NCBI RefSeq assembly: GCF_000006405.1
Contig: NW_003211409.1
Location: 600,335 to 643,052 of the forward strand
Source of the DNA: Perkinsus marinus ATCC 50983
Lineage: Eukaryota > Perkinsozoa > Perkinsida > Perkinsidae
Direction: 5' to 3'
DNA length: 42,718 nt
In this document: positions 1 through 11,259 of the stretch, piece by piece
Position numbering within the stretch: the stretch's first letter is position 1
How the letters are laid out: every line of letters starts with the position of its first letter
Position numbers and translations under genes: made by a program
The notes under the pieces: generated by a model
Seen by the model: the letters and a program-made list of their open reading frames with translations, nothing else
Databases searched by the model: none
Told to the model about the DNA's origin: nothing

Positions 1-231
1 AAGCCAATACCAACCTCACCGACCGCACTGGCAGCGTCATCTCGACGGCGAAAAGTCGAGATAACACTGAGCGCTTCTAATATGGTGTTGATAATGCAGA
101 TTATGTAACCTCTGAACTCGAGTCCTGAGTGGTCTGATATCCGCCAGGTATCAGTCCTCTCCTATAACACCGGTACAGCAAAGACCCAGGTTACATCACA
201 CTGTATGAGTGGCAATCAATTGACACTACAT

Positions 232-358
232 TGGAGTCTCACGACCGTGAGAGGTAAACACTAGTGAAAAACATATTTCACGACTACTGCATACCACCGC
301 GAATATCGCGTTTTTCACCGAGTATTACGCCACTTCACGTAAAACGGGCGAAACTCCA
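232..358 (+). mobile_element. MITE family 2, copy a
   Basis: A 127-bp copy of a short non-autonomous DNA element. It opens with TGGAGTCTCACGACCGTGA and closes with GCGAAACTCCA, which are inverted relative to each other. Internal landmarks shared with the other four copies are ACACTAGTGAAAAA, the CGCGAATATCGCG palindrome and CACTTCACGTAAAAC. No coding capacity. I could not fix a target-site duplication, so the superfamily is unknown. Confidence 0.8.
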
Positions 359-722
359 TTGACATAGAAATGCTGTTATTTTACTCGTATTCAACACAGT
401 GTACCTCCTCATCTGGAGAATGCTTATATACGCACTGGTGATACTCTCAGTATAATACTTCCTGTCAAAAGATGGTGTGAAGACTACGTCGAGTGTTAAC
501 GATATAGGTAGCAAACACTGTATCGATTAATCTAGAATGGTCGTTAGTATTGAGTAGGAGTTTAAAACATCACTTCACATTGCCATTCCGTGTTCAGTCT
601 TCAGCAACATCCTTGAATCACTGCAAAGACTCAGAGAAGTGGGTGGTGTAAATCTCGCTCGCCCATAGCTCGATCGACAGCCCCGATGAGGCCTCAGGAT
701 TCTTGCTGTATAGACACCCAAC

Positions 723-1532
723 ATGGCCGCGACTGAGCCTAAGCTTTTCGGCAGGTGGAGTTACGAGGGTATTGAGACCTCTGATCTCTCTTTGGAGGTA
801 GGACTCGGGAGGGGTAAAATCGACATTTTTTACTACCACGTGGAGCCTCGTTAACTCTGCTTATGTGTATTAATCGTTGGAGTAGAGCAAAAACAATGTT
901 CGTTCGTTGAGATGATGATCCTTACTTTCAGGACTACATCGCCTACACTGGCTCTGCCTCTGTCTTCACTGCCCACACTGCTGGCCGTTACCAGAAGAAG
1001 CGTTTCCGCAAGGCTGTGTGCCCTATTGTCGAGCGTCTCGTCAACTGTAATAACCGAGTAGTACCATGCGTTCGTCAACTCCGTCGTCTGTTTCAGCCAT
1101 GATGATGCACGGTCGCAACAACGGCAAGAAGCAACTCGGTGTCCGCATCGTCCAGAACGCCTTCGAGATCATCCACCTCCTCACTGACAAGAACCCCATT
1201 CAGGTAATCCAATCTATTCGTCATTCGTCTCTCTCATCATCTTGCAGGTTCTCGTTGATGCCGTTAAGAACGGTGGTCCCCGTGAAGACTCTACCCGTAT
1301 CGGTTCCGCTGGTGTCGTCCGTCGTCAGGCCGTCGATGTCTCGCCCCTCCGTAGGGTCAACCAGGCCATCTATCTCATCACCTCCGGTGCCCGTAACTCC
1401 GCCTTCCGTAACATCAAGTCGGTCTCCGAGTGCTTGGCTGATGAGATCATGAACTGCGCCAAGGAATCCTCCAACTCCTTCGCCATCAAGAAGAAGGATG
1501 AGATCGAGCGCATTGCCAAGGCTAACCGATAA
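723..1532 (+). CDS. RPS5: 40S ribosomal protein S5 (uS7), complete
   Basis: Small-subunit ribosomal protein of the uS7 family, which binds the 3' major domain of 18S rRNA at the head of the 40S subunit. Four exons: 723-797, 932-1046, 1097-1203 and 1248-1532, joined by introns of 134, 50 and 44 nt with GT-AG ends. The joined frame is 193 residues, close to the family's usual ~190-205. Exon 1 gives [18 protein letters not shown], matching the N-terminal LFxKWS motif. Exon 2 has [20 protein letters not shown]. Exon 3 has [11 protein letters not shown]. Exon 4 has [27 protein letters not shown] and ends [14 protein letters not shown], all hallmarks of RPS5. The start was chosen because it is the first ATG of the exon and gives the expected N-terminus. 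Codon use is richer in C at third positions than in surrounding open frames, as expected for a highly expressed gene. Identification is secure. Confidence 0.97.
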
Positions 1533-3654
1533 ATACCAAACCATTTCCGACATCTTTCACCGTCTCTCGTGGTTGTTATGATGTCTTGGAAAGGAGGCTC
1601 CGGTTTCTCGTACAGCTGCTGGCTATTGGGTGCAGAGCCATTCGAGTGTTGTGTTGATGATAATCTCAAGTCAGATTGATAATACCGATTCGGTATGGGT
1701 GTAGGTGGACGGTTTCAATAGGGAGTGCTTGACATGTCGGTATTTGCAGATTCACTGTTTAATTATTAGCTTAGATGATACTATATCTGGGGGAGGGTGC
1801 ATCGGTGGTCACTCACTTCTGGTCAGATTTCAACACTCACTGTAAGCTCGGATCGCGAAGTATTAGGTCGTTTTACATGTTCAACTGAGCATGTTGCATT
1901 CATCGCTTTCTAAAGGGTCGCTTTTCTAACTTGTGCAACCTAGGAGTGCGCAGGTCGTTACATGGGAGACCAGGAGTCCAAGCATCCTAACATCGCCAGT
2001 GGCGATTTGCCACACGGTTTTCGGGTTAACGGTCGGTTTGGAATAGATTATGGAGATCTCTGCGAATGGCATCGGTCCAATGATATCTGTTGGAGAAACA
2101 ATTACCTGCAACTTTATTCACTTCATATCAATTCACAACACGGAAGGTATTCTCTCATACCTCAAGAGAACCGCCACTTATACGTCACAGTTGGCAACTA
2201 TGACTGGGCGCCATAGGAGAAACGGATGTGATACCAACGCTTCGCATCTAGGGAGGACACGAACTGAATATAAGAATCGAATCGCGCCTAGGTTGATCTT
2301 CTCACCGGTCGCTGAGTCGGGGAGCTCTAGCGCATTTGACGGGGCTCGCGTACTTCATGAAAAGACCAATCAACCAAGCCGGCGCATATTATGCGAACTT
2401 GAACGGGGCCGCTGCCGGAGTCAATAATGGACTGTCCATTTCCGCCGTTAGTTAGCGGTAGATACATATCTCCATGTACTTGCGCTGATGTCGTAGGAAG
2501 CCCTCCGTAGTGGGGGAATCATCAATCATATCATCTTCAAAAGACAGTAGAAGCCTAGCATGAAACGGTTCGTTAACGAGAACTTATTCGAGTTGCTCGC
2601 CGTGAACTAGAAAACTACTCACGTAGAACATACTGAGCCTTCATTGGTGTTCTGAGCATCGTCAGTCGTGTAAGGCCCGTGAACTAAATATCACCAATAA
2701 CCTTCATGGAAGTTGGCATTAAACAGAATGATAAGCTCACTCCTGTCAAGAATTTGCTTGGTTCCGCACCAATGGCGGCAGTATCAAGGAGCTCTCTCTA
2801 AGCGTGAGTGTACTCCTTAACGAGTCAGTAAGAGTTGGTGTCGGTCATGGTGAATCTTAAGTGAAATTTTGTCGACGTAGTACGGTAGATATCATAGCAA
2901 TTCACCCTTCGACGGAAACAGCTCGATTAAAGGTTATCGGTTCTAGGGAGTATCAACTCCGAGAGATCAATCTGGATTAGATTAATCACTTGATCCCACT
3001 GGTTACAAACACAAAACGTGGATTGGCCAGCACGCGTCACCGTAACAAGTTGAGCATTTTCATGAAAGAAGGGAGCGGAAATTACAGCGGACGAGGAAAT
3101 AGAGGGACGTTAATAATGAGTAGTGTCACTACTAGACAGAATTTAACGAAGAACCTCCTTCACAGCTTGTAATATAATACTAGAAGACTTCCTCAGTGAA
3201 AGTGCGATAGAGACAGGCTCACTAAAAGATCGACTGATCTCTAAGCAATAGCTTCACACGTTCGCAGTAAATTCAAATACCCATCTCTATGATGATACCA
3301 CTAGCAAAATGATAACAACAGATGGTCATACCGATGATACTGGTATGCAAGAGCAACTGACAAAGTCCTACGATATCCACTATGTAGTGGAGTCGAGGTC
3401 GACCTAGCCACTCGAAAAAGTGCAGGACCACAGCGCTGCCATGTTTGCAGCAATAACAGACCTTCACTCAGAGAGAATGAACCGGATTCAGTATGCATCT
3501 TCAATGTAAATGAAATACAACTACGAGTGACGACAGTAATCAGATGAGAAGATGGTGACAGAGGAGAGTGAAATGGGAATGAATGCCCATTGAATACCTG
3601 CGGGACATAACATACATCACCACCCGAATGCTCTCACATACGCACCGCAGTCAT
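1533..3654. other. stretch with no recognised gene
   Basis: Downstream of RPS5. Several open frames of 60-125 codons occur on both strands (for example 2050-2427 on the plus strand), but none shows a recognisable motif or a convincing splice partner. I see no repeat family member here. Confidence 0.5.
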
Positions 3655-4390
3655 TCAGTTCCTCGAGCTGCTCGCATGATCCCCAGGGCGCAACATTGTA
3701 CGATTGGTGATCGGACTGGGGCCTCTCTTGCGAGCCTCAACAACTTGACTGAATGTGTGCTGAACTAGAGCTTGACAAGCCTGATGAACCTTCTCGGGAT
3801 CAGCGCCTCGATTGTGGATTGAATTAGCTATCCATCTAGCTATCTCTTGACGTTGACGGTCGAAGAAATCCATAGATGACCCGTCCGACTCGGTACTACT
3901 AGAGCGACTGAGAACGAACAACCTTCAAGTACTCAGATGCGTCACAAGTTTCAGGAAGCTGACATACGCTGACTAGCGTAATGCAATAGTCGATGCTGAG
4001 CATGAGGAATGGGAGGTCGCGGTACTCACTCAGAACAGGTAGAAATTGCATCGTTACGCCCAGGAGGAACTAAACCACTTGAGCTGTCAGGCAGAACCTG
4101 CGCAACCATTTGTAGGATATCAGCTCGCAACGATTCAATATAAATTCGTCCTCTATCGTGCGCGAAACAGAGCAACGTTAGATCTCCCAAGAACACGAAG
4201 TCGAGCTTAGATCTACCTTAGGAATGAGTTTCCCTCGATGCAGAGGAGAGACCATAGGGAGTGGAGGCATTCACGGGAATCAATCTCGGTGAACTGCGAA
4301 GCAGTGACGCGATCACTGTATACGAAGCTCTGTAGGAAGATGTTCGACTGGAGCATTCAACCCGCCGAAAATTAGGTGAGTTACTTGACT
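3655..4390 (-). CDS. family-X protein A (unknown function), 5' end unresolved
   Basis: Not recognised. It is one of three genes in this window that share a C-terminal block. The last exon (3655-3907) encodes a serine-rich stretch, then DFFDRQRQEIARWIANSI and HQACQALVQHTFSQVVEARK before a short variable tail. The preceding exon is 4030-4152 (intron 122 nt, with donor GTGAGT when read on the minus strand). A further exon reaches at least 4217-4310 (intron 64 nt) and encodes LHSLWSLLCIEGNSFL. The true start is not clear and the upper limit is a guess. The conserved block reads roughly Q-x-ACQxLVxxxFxxVxxAR and is predicted helical. No membrane segment or catalytic motif is visible. The copies at 8301-8854 and about 13597-14640 are the relatives. 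Confidence 0.5.
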
Positions 4391-4455
4391 TCAAGTGAAG
4401 GTTTCCAATAAAAAACATGTCCGAATTGTGAGACTTTTGACGGCCCCACAAAACA

Positions 4456-5300
4456 CAAAGAGTTGTGGGGTGCTTTTACCATCTTCAATCCATGTGAGCG
4501 AAACCTATTCAGGAGAGCGAACACATCGCAGACCCGCAGTACGTTCGCTGATGCAGTCATTAATAAGTGCTTGTCAACAGACTAGACGGCAGGTATTTAT
4601 AGCGCGATCGATAATAATATCAAGTGCGCGCGCCCTTACGATCGATTTCTCGTGACGACGCAACTTGGGCGGCCCAATAACCCGAGGACCACAAGATCTG
4701 GACTTAGCAGTACTGCCCGGAGGATGAGTCAGCGAACTGATGTGAATAAGCTACCCATCCGCAGAGTCCCGAAGTGCCCCATTCCTTAATCTCGTGAGCA
4801 CCTAGTCCGTTTGTGGAGCCATTAACGTCGTGACGTCGTACGCGCGAAATCGGAGGCTCTAATCGAAAAGAGCAAGATCATTATCGGGTGGTTGGAGTGG
4901 TGCCTGCGTGTTTAGCTTGAGGACATGCATATATGGTGATTCCCCAAAGACTTGAGGTTCAAGTCGAAATCCACTACGAAATCACGGGCTGTCCAGACTG
5001 GGAGTGAGAGAGAGGTGAACAGACCGCAACCGGAGTGGGTGCTCATCCGACAGCAAGAGGTTTCAAGCTTCCGAAAGCTCGGCCGAGTGAGTTTGGAGCG
5101 TGCTTCCTTTACCACTCGAGCACACGATTTTGGAGAGACTCAGTGCGAGAGTCTTCCTTTCGTTCACCGGACCACAGGTGTAGAAGTCAGCCACATCCTG
5201 TAAGGATATGGCCGGCGGTGCTACATCGTCAAGACCGGCTCGACGAGCAACCTCATCATTGGCCATGACGCCCGCGATCATTTGATCCATCATGTAGGAT
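4456..5300 (-). CDS. possible gene fragment, unknown
   Basis: Only the part at about 5130-5293 has a coding look. It starts ATGATG at 5293 and reads MMDQMIAGVMANDEVARRAG, then a short acidic and hydrophobic run ending near DFYTCGPVNERKTLALSLSK. Downstream the frame becomes low-quality, and another frame is open to 4912, so an intron probably lies between. No family recognised. The remainder of this stretch shows nothing convincing. Confidence 0.25.
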
Positions 5301-5605
5301 TGTGATGTTTCGGTAAGCTTTAGCTGAGGCTAGAGGCCTGATTCAGCCTTGTAGGCTACAGGTCATGACGGCCACAACCTCCCACACGTTGATGGTGTCG
5401 GCTGAAAACACAGTTGCACAATGGGGATACCTAACTTCGATGGCTGACTGACGGTTGGCCGGAGAATTGTCGAGTGAAAGAGGGGGCCTGGAGAAGAAAT
5501 TTCCCGGGCGAGTGTGGGATCACAAAAGCTGATAAGTATCGAGAGCACTAAGGATGGTCTTTAAGACCTGTCATACCAGGTAAGTTACCTGCGATGATCA
5601 CAGTG

Positions 5606-5646
5606 ATCGCCGATCACAGTCACTGTGACACAGTGTGATCGGCGAT
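5606..5646. repeat. near-perfect hairpin
   Basis: A compound inverted repeat. Outer arms ATCGCCGATCA and TGATCGGCGAT pair perfectly over 11 bp. An inner stem of 7 bp (CACTGTG / CACAGTG) sits around a single A, with a small bulge between the stems. No gene is recognised on either side within several hundred bases, so it is not obviously a terminator. Confidence 0.7.
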
Positions 5647-5924
5647 TACTAATCGCTTCAGTATCAGACCAAACACGAGGCATGCTTCTGAACATCCGGA
5701 TAGGTCTAGCATAATGCTAGTAGCATTGTATTTTTATCAGTATCAAAGTGCGAAGTAGCATATAGCCATGGAACTACGGTAATTAACTCAGAGCTGAGAT
5801 TGACTGTCGTTATCCAGGATCGTGGGACTTCGATCCCTTGATGGATTTCATCCATGGCCCCGTTCGCAGAAATTCGGCGGCCGAATAGATCCCTGAATGG
5901 TACGGTATTCGTCAATGGGCAACT

Positions 5925-6119
5925 CAGTGAGCTGAGCTTCCTCAGCTGAGCTCAGGAGTTCTCTCACCAACTACAAGAGTTTGCATTTGAATCCGGGTAG
6001 AAATGCACAAGAAACAAGAATTACCCAAAATACTGTCATAGTGGGTCATACTGTCATACTGTCACCAACACATGTGGTTGACCAACGGTTAATGACCATG
6101 TGCACATAATCCCATACTG
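5925..6119 (-). mobile_element. hAT-like MITE family 1, copy 1, with 8-bp TSD
   Basis: A 195-bp copy in reverse orientation. It begins CAGTG and ends CATACTG and is flanked by GGGCAACT (5917-5924) and GGGCAATT (6120-6127), a 7/8-matching 8-bp target-site duplication. Internal landmarks are TTCCTCAGCTGAGCTCAGGA and ACCAACACATGTGGTTGACC, shared with seven other copies in this window. The CAGTG ends and 8-bp TSD are typical of hAT-superfamily non-autonomous elements. Confidence 0.85.
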
Positions 6120-6129
6120 GGGCAATTCT

Positions 6130-8300
6130 TCAGTGGCATTCGGCGACACACATCATGCGAAGTTCAATAAAACCTCGCCTGTTCGCTGGGGTCTCCAGTG
6201 ATCGAACCTTCCCCTATATACACCTGTAACTCGATAACTCACATCCGAGTCGATCTCCAACTTCGAGGAAGCGGAGCGTGCTACCAGTCAAACCTATTCT
6301 ACCAGTCGGAGATGAACAAGAGATACATTAGCGTCATAATTCAGACATATACACACTAGTCAAGCTCTTATCCTTCTAGCCGGTCTTACCCTGTGCGAAG
6401 AAATCCACCACGTACTCACTAGTAGTTGCTTAGTACGTATTGACAACTCCAACACACATAGTATTTCATCGGTAGATACAAGTAATAGCAACGCAACTTG
6501 AGTACGTCCTCTTATGGTCTAAGGATAATTATGTAGATCGCAGTACATGTCGCTGCTGCTTTCGTATAACAGCAGCAGCAACAACCCATCCATCACACTT
6601 CCTCTTGCAAATTACGGAAGAAATCGGCGACACAATTGCGCCTATTTGGCGCATATATAATAGACAGTTGAATAAAGTACTCGCAGCTACTGCTATCACA
6701 GAGAGTGACGCGAGCATGCTGCACAAATTGCATCGATAACTACTACGAGAAATACCGTGAAAGTTTTATGTTACGATTACGAAGAGGTGAGAGAACTGCA
6801 TTCGACACCCTCTCAAGAAAGTCAGCGTATTCATTTGTTATTTTTGTTATTGCTCGACGTGGTTCTTCATGACCACTGCCAACAACACCGCGCTGAAAGT
6901 GCGGTAACGCAGTAAGGACGAAACACCCTTGTAATGAAGATGACCCATACTCTTCTGATGATGATAACATGCTCTACAGTGATACCTCACTTAATAGAGT
7001 AGCATCAGTGACAACGTTGACCATATAGACTATATACTAAGGATTATAACATAGTTGACATAAGACAGATACCATTCTTCAATGGCGTAGAAGTGGAGAT
7101 AATGACCGGTAGAACGAGTTGCAGCCGAAATGGAGAAAGAAGAATTGGATAGAGCCGAAACAGTAGAGAACATCAGTAACACCAGACGTTCGAGTAGAAT
7201 TACGCTAATATCGACAACAAGCAGGAATCACTCTGATACCAAGCAGAATACGATTGCGACTTAAACCCGAATGACTAACAGTAGCAAACATGCGACCTCC
7301 GCTAAATGAACGACACTTACACGGGCGTCTTAGCTGGTCAGGAATGACGCCTATGCTGATCTCGGGAGTAGATCGAACCGCAAGGAGGAAATCGAGTGAG
7401 ATCTCACAGCAGTCGAAGACACGATAACAAATGCACAGACGGATCAAATAATCAAGTATCATCATTCTCACAGTAGATCGCTCATCAAACAAGATTGATA
7501 TCTGATATCGAGTAGCAACGATCTATACAGCTGCAAATACAACCCATAAAATAGCCAGTGAATAGTGATATTATCACTCCTTCGCCACATCGAACCCTTG
7601 CTCGAGACGACAAGTAGCAGATACGAGAAGGATGATATACGTGATGTGATTATCATACAACCATGAAACACTCGAGCGCCTTATGCAGGCTACAAAACTC
7701 GCAACTATAATCACATATTCATCAGCAATGATCGTACGGGTGGACTAAACCGATTCTGGTGACAAATCCGAGGCAAACATGATATATATATGCTGTTACA
7801 GGCGTACCCATTGTAGAGGTCTTTGTGAACGGACAACAAAGTGTCAGCGACTATGGCTCACCCTACATGATGAGCAGAGAAAAAGCCTCCTCAAACAATA
7901 CCATCACTCGCCGTCGACCGAACACACCAAAACAACGGCACCTTGTAAAGACAAGTGACGGTGCATCCACAAAACGGAATATGTGAAGCAAAGTCTCGAG
8001 GGGAAATATCATCCGTGGAGCGAGTCTACAACAAACAGTACAATGTGGATGACATGTGGTACGAACTTGTTTCACATGAAAGAAGAATGTGAATAATGAT
8101 GATGATGATCATCACGGCATCTATTAGCGATACACCAGATCGATGGTATTGTTGATATACGTCGGCAATGTCGTAATTTTCTTGTTGGCAGTCATGACGT
8201 TGATGATGTACGTGTTCGTAATAAGGGAATGGCTCTGATCACCTGAGCTTCCATCATGACATACTTGAAAGCCAGACCCAAGAATGCTTACTCATATCTC
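6130..8300. other. stretch with at most weak coding signals
   Basis: No gene is recognised with confidence. On the minus strand, about 7960-8075 encodes PRMIFPLETLLHIFRFVDAP, which resembles the start of an F-box (LPxExLxxIFxxLD). About 7320-7400 encodes STPEISIGVIPDQLRRP, faintly SPRY-like. An F-box gene with several short exons is possible but unproven. The open frame at 6743-6970 (minus) is also without relatives that I know. No repeat copies are seen here. Confidence 0.25.
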
Positions 8301-8854
8301 TTACTCTTCTGGTCTCTTCATGTATCGATTCGTTTGTGAGTTTATTAACCCCGTCCGCGCGGTCTCGACCTCTCGAAAGGTCCTATCAACTAGCTGGTGG
8401 CAAGCCTGGGTCAAAACCCGGCGATCCACAGAGTCTCCATGCTCTTCAAGAAAGGCTCGTTGTAGCCCTAATTCAAGCATCTGCTTCTGTTGTTCAAAAT
8501 AACGGTCAAGATCATCTTCGGAGTATCTACAACGCGACATAATCTGAGAGAGCAAATCCTCGTTCACGACTTACTCGGAATCGGACGCTGAACTCATAGT
8601 GCTGTCGGTTCTAGCACTCTCACTTGCAGCCTTGGGGCTCGCTTTACCACGCCCACAATGCAATAACTAAAAGGAATACATATACTGTTGATACAATCAT
8701 AAGGGAACAAACTTACATCCAGCAGAACTTTGCTCGGATCCTCTTCCTTGGGGCTCACTTGGTTAGAAGGAGGAATCCCGTAGAAGGATCCGCTCATTTG
8801 AGAGCTCGAGACGACTTCCGGGTCGAAACGATTATGTTGTTGAGTGAGTATCAT
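8301..8854 (-). CDS. family-X protein B (unknown function), complete
   Basis: Not recognised. It is the cleanest member of the three-gene family. Three exons, 8717-8854, 8575-8666 and 8301-8526, are joined by introns of 50 and 48 nt with good GTAAGT donors, giving 151 residues. The N-terminal half is polar and probably disordered: it has SSSQMSGSFYGIPPSNQ and a serine-rich stretch ending MSSASDSE. It is followed by YSEDDLDRYFEQQKQMLELG and the family block VLTQACHQLVDRTFREVETA. The C-terminus is a short variable tail ending RPEE. The splice choice is supported because the joined frame runs serine-rich linker to acidic segment to conserved block, in the same order as in gene A. No signal peptide, membrane segment or catalytic motif. 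The start is the first ATG of the open frame; an internal ATG 19 codons later is an alternative. Confidence 0.6.
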
Positions 8855-8855
8855 T

Positions 8856-10140
8856 ATACACTTGAGGAGATTTTGATGGTTTTGATTAAGAGCTTTTCAC
8901 GATGAGTGTGAAAGAAGAAATACAACTGAAATGAAGTAAAATGATAAACTCCTCTTCAACCTTTACCAGAGTCTCACAGGGAGCCCAATGTGCCTGAGAA
9001 CGGACACTGAGAACTATCACAGCCAGGGGCTTGCGAGAAGTGAGCCTTTGGGGGGAGTGTTCGACACGCTACACTTCATAACTGTTAGTCACTTGTGCCA
9101 ATTTAGCGTAACTCCTCAGAATTGTATCGTGCCAACACGAACTCGATAAAAGATACTTTAGTTAGTCATTTCGACAAAAAAAGGCACCTCAAGTGCTTCT
9201 GAGACGTTCATGTTGGAATGAGTTACCTCACGCGTCACTTGGGACTTGAGACGCCGAAGAAAAGCAAGAGTGCAAGTCGTAGCTTGTGCGAGAGAGCAAG
9301 ATTCCCCATAAGTAACCGTTGAGGGACGTCAAGACGATGTCACTAGATAAGTGTCGTAAATCACTCCGGGTGTTCAAGAAACAACACAAAATAGGCTCCT
9401 GAGAGTGCTGTTGAATAGCGCTTTTGAATTGTTCTCTTGAAATCACGTTCAACTAACGCACTCCCGAAATATGTCGGGAGCTCTCCTGGGAGTCAGCAAA
9501 AAATCTGTTCAAATAACAGAGCCTTGAAAAGCGCGCTTCAAAACCTCTCTTGAGAGAGCTCTTTGCATCGCTTCGCTCGTCGCGCAACTTTTGATCGATT
9601 ACTTTTGTACTTGGCATCTTTGACATTTGGAAACAACAAGCCTCTTTCACTAACGGTTAGTGAAAGAGACTCTATTAGGCGGTTAGTGACTAACCACATA
9701 CCTTAAGACGGGAAAAAACTCAAGAAACTAAGGTTAGATCGTTTCACTAACAAACAAGAAGGGGTAAGTTTACGAAAGCTAAGTTTATGTTTACGGTAAG
9801 TTCCTCAGACTCACTCTTAAGGTAAGAAACCTTAAGATCTAACGTTATTTTTTCAAGAACGGTGAGTAAGGGGGTTAGTTTGTTTCACTAACCTACGTTC
9901 TTAAGGAGGTACTTTAGATTTCGGTAATGCCCGATCGGTGGCCCCGACCTTAACTCGCGGAATTGGAAAACTAACGTCACTACGCTCCGCCAAAACCAAT
10001 AAGCGCGCGCCTCAAATCTCGTGAGCACGATTTCAGGAGCGATGAGAACTCTCCTGGAAAACGCAATCCTAAGAGCACTCTCGGGCGAGCGAAAAGCACT
10101 TATTGAACATGCTGAGGAGCACTCATCAGAGGGTGAACCG
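8856..10140. other. non-coding stretch rich in short palindromic motifs
   Basis: No gene recognised. Between 9642 and 9910 the words GTTAGTGAAA and TTTCACTAAC, and CTTAAGG-like words, recur in both orientations. One pair forms the hairpin at 9642-9668. Further upstream, words such as CTCCTGGGAG and GCGCTTTTGAA recur. Function unknown. Confidence 0.4.
9642..9668. repeat. perfect 13-bp hairpin
   Basis: Arms CTCTTTCACTAAC and GTTAGTGAAAGAG are perfect reverse complements around a single G at 9655. The arm sequence recurs, unpaired, elsewhere between 9660 and 9900. No adjacent gene is recognised. Confidence 0.75.
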
Positions 10141-10141
10141 C

Positions 10142-10285
10142 AAAAATCTAAGGAGAGTGTAAGTTTTCTAAGGAGGTCTGTATTTCCTAAGGAAGCCGGA
10201 AAAATCTAAGGATAACGCGAAGATTTCTAAGGAGGTCTGCAAAGTCTAAGGATAGTCGCGTCACACCTAAGGAAGCGCGGCACGG
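10142..10285 (+). repeat. degenerate tandem repeat with CTAAGGA core
   Basis: Seven occurrences of CTAAGGA spaced by roughly 19-23 bases, with variable sequence between them. The core alternates among CTAAGGAGG, CTAAGGAAG and CTAAGGATA. A reverse-orientation relative lies at 11468-11500, where TCCTTAG, CTTACACTCTCC and TTAG recur in the same order as the reverse complement of 10142-10174. Confidence 0.6.
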
Positions 10286-10998
10286 CTTTTACAGGAGGTG
10301 CAAGCTTATCCAAACCTAGCTCTACCATAAAGCCTCTATGCAATCTGCACAATGTGTTGTGTGATATGCGATGTGGGGCCGAGTCATCATATTGATTACA
10401 GTGATAAACTGATCGCTCGATAGTCGTGAACTTTGTGTAATTTTCTCATAGCTTCGGTGTCTCATAGTTGTTACTCAATGAAGTGGTTCAATCGTTGTCA
10501 GAGACAATAATTGTCACATTTTTTGTCACCTCTGTTGAAGGTTATTGTACTTTTTCTGCTGGCTTATCTTGCTAATGTATTCTGGTTATGAATCATAACT
10601 TATGATATCAATGATTTAGATGAGTTGGATTATAGTGAGGATATGGGTACCAACGACTTCGTGGGGACTGACTCTGGTTCTATCCAGGGAAATGACTTCC
10701 CTCCCTCCACAGATAGCTTTCAACAGCTTAATTTACCAAATGTGCGGGAAAGAAGTCCCGTCTTCAACACACTGTCGGCTTACTCGCCGATTTATTTGGA
10801 TACGGGCATCCTTAGCATACGTAGAACGATGCAGCAATAGCCTCAGACTTAAAGAGAGGAATCGCGTTGAAAGTTAGACCAGTTTTTGCTAAGTGGGAGG
10901 GGGAGGGGGTATGAGAGCATCACAAGTTGTAGAGTTACAGTCAGCGAGTGTAACACTTATCGGGGATAGGCCGGACCGCAAAAGAACCTTGGGGAGCT

Positions 10999-11257
10999 GT
11001 GATCCGGGTGAGAGCTGTTATCCGGGTGAGAGCTGATATCCGGGTGAGAGCTGTTATCCGGGTGAGAGCTGTTATCCGGGTGAGAGCTGTTATCCGGGTG
11101 AGAGCTGTTATCCGGGTGAGAGCTGTTATCCGGGTGAGAGCTGTTATCTGGGTGAGAGCTGTTATCCGGGTGAGAGCTGTTATCCGGGTGAGAGCTGTTA
11201 TCCGGGTGAGAGCTGTTATCTGGGTGAGAGCTGTTATCTGGGTGAGAGCTGTTATCC
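10999..11257 (+). repeat. 18-bp minisatellite, 14 units plus a partial unit
   Basis: The unit GTTATCCGGGTGAGAGCT is repeated 14 times head to tail from 10999 to 11250, followed by a partial GTTATCC. Units differ only at a few sites (GTG or GAT for GTT; TCTGGG for TCCGGG). As the unit is a multiple of three and lacks stops in several frames, long open frames cross it on both strands. They are a by-product, with no sign of a real protein. Confidence 0.95.
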
Positions 11258-11259
11258 AA

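Noticed and set aside
1242-1452. Alternative plus-strand frame over RPS5 rich in Ser/Pro/Val
   Set aside because: It is an out-of-frame shadow of RPS5 exons 3-4.
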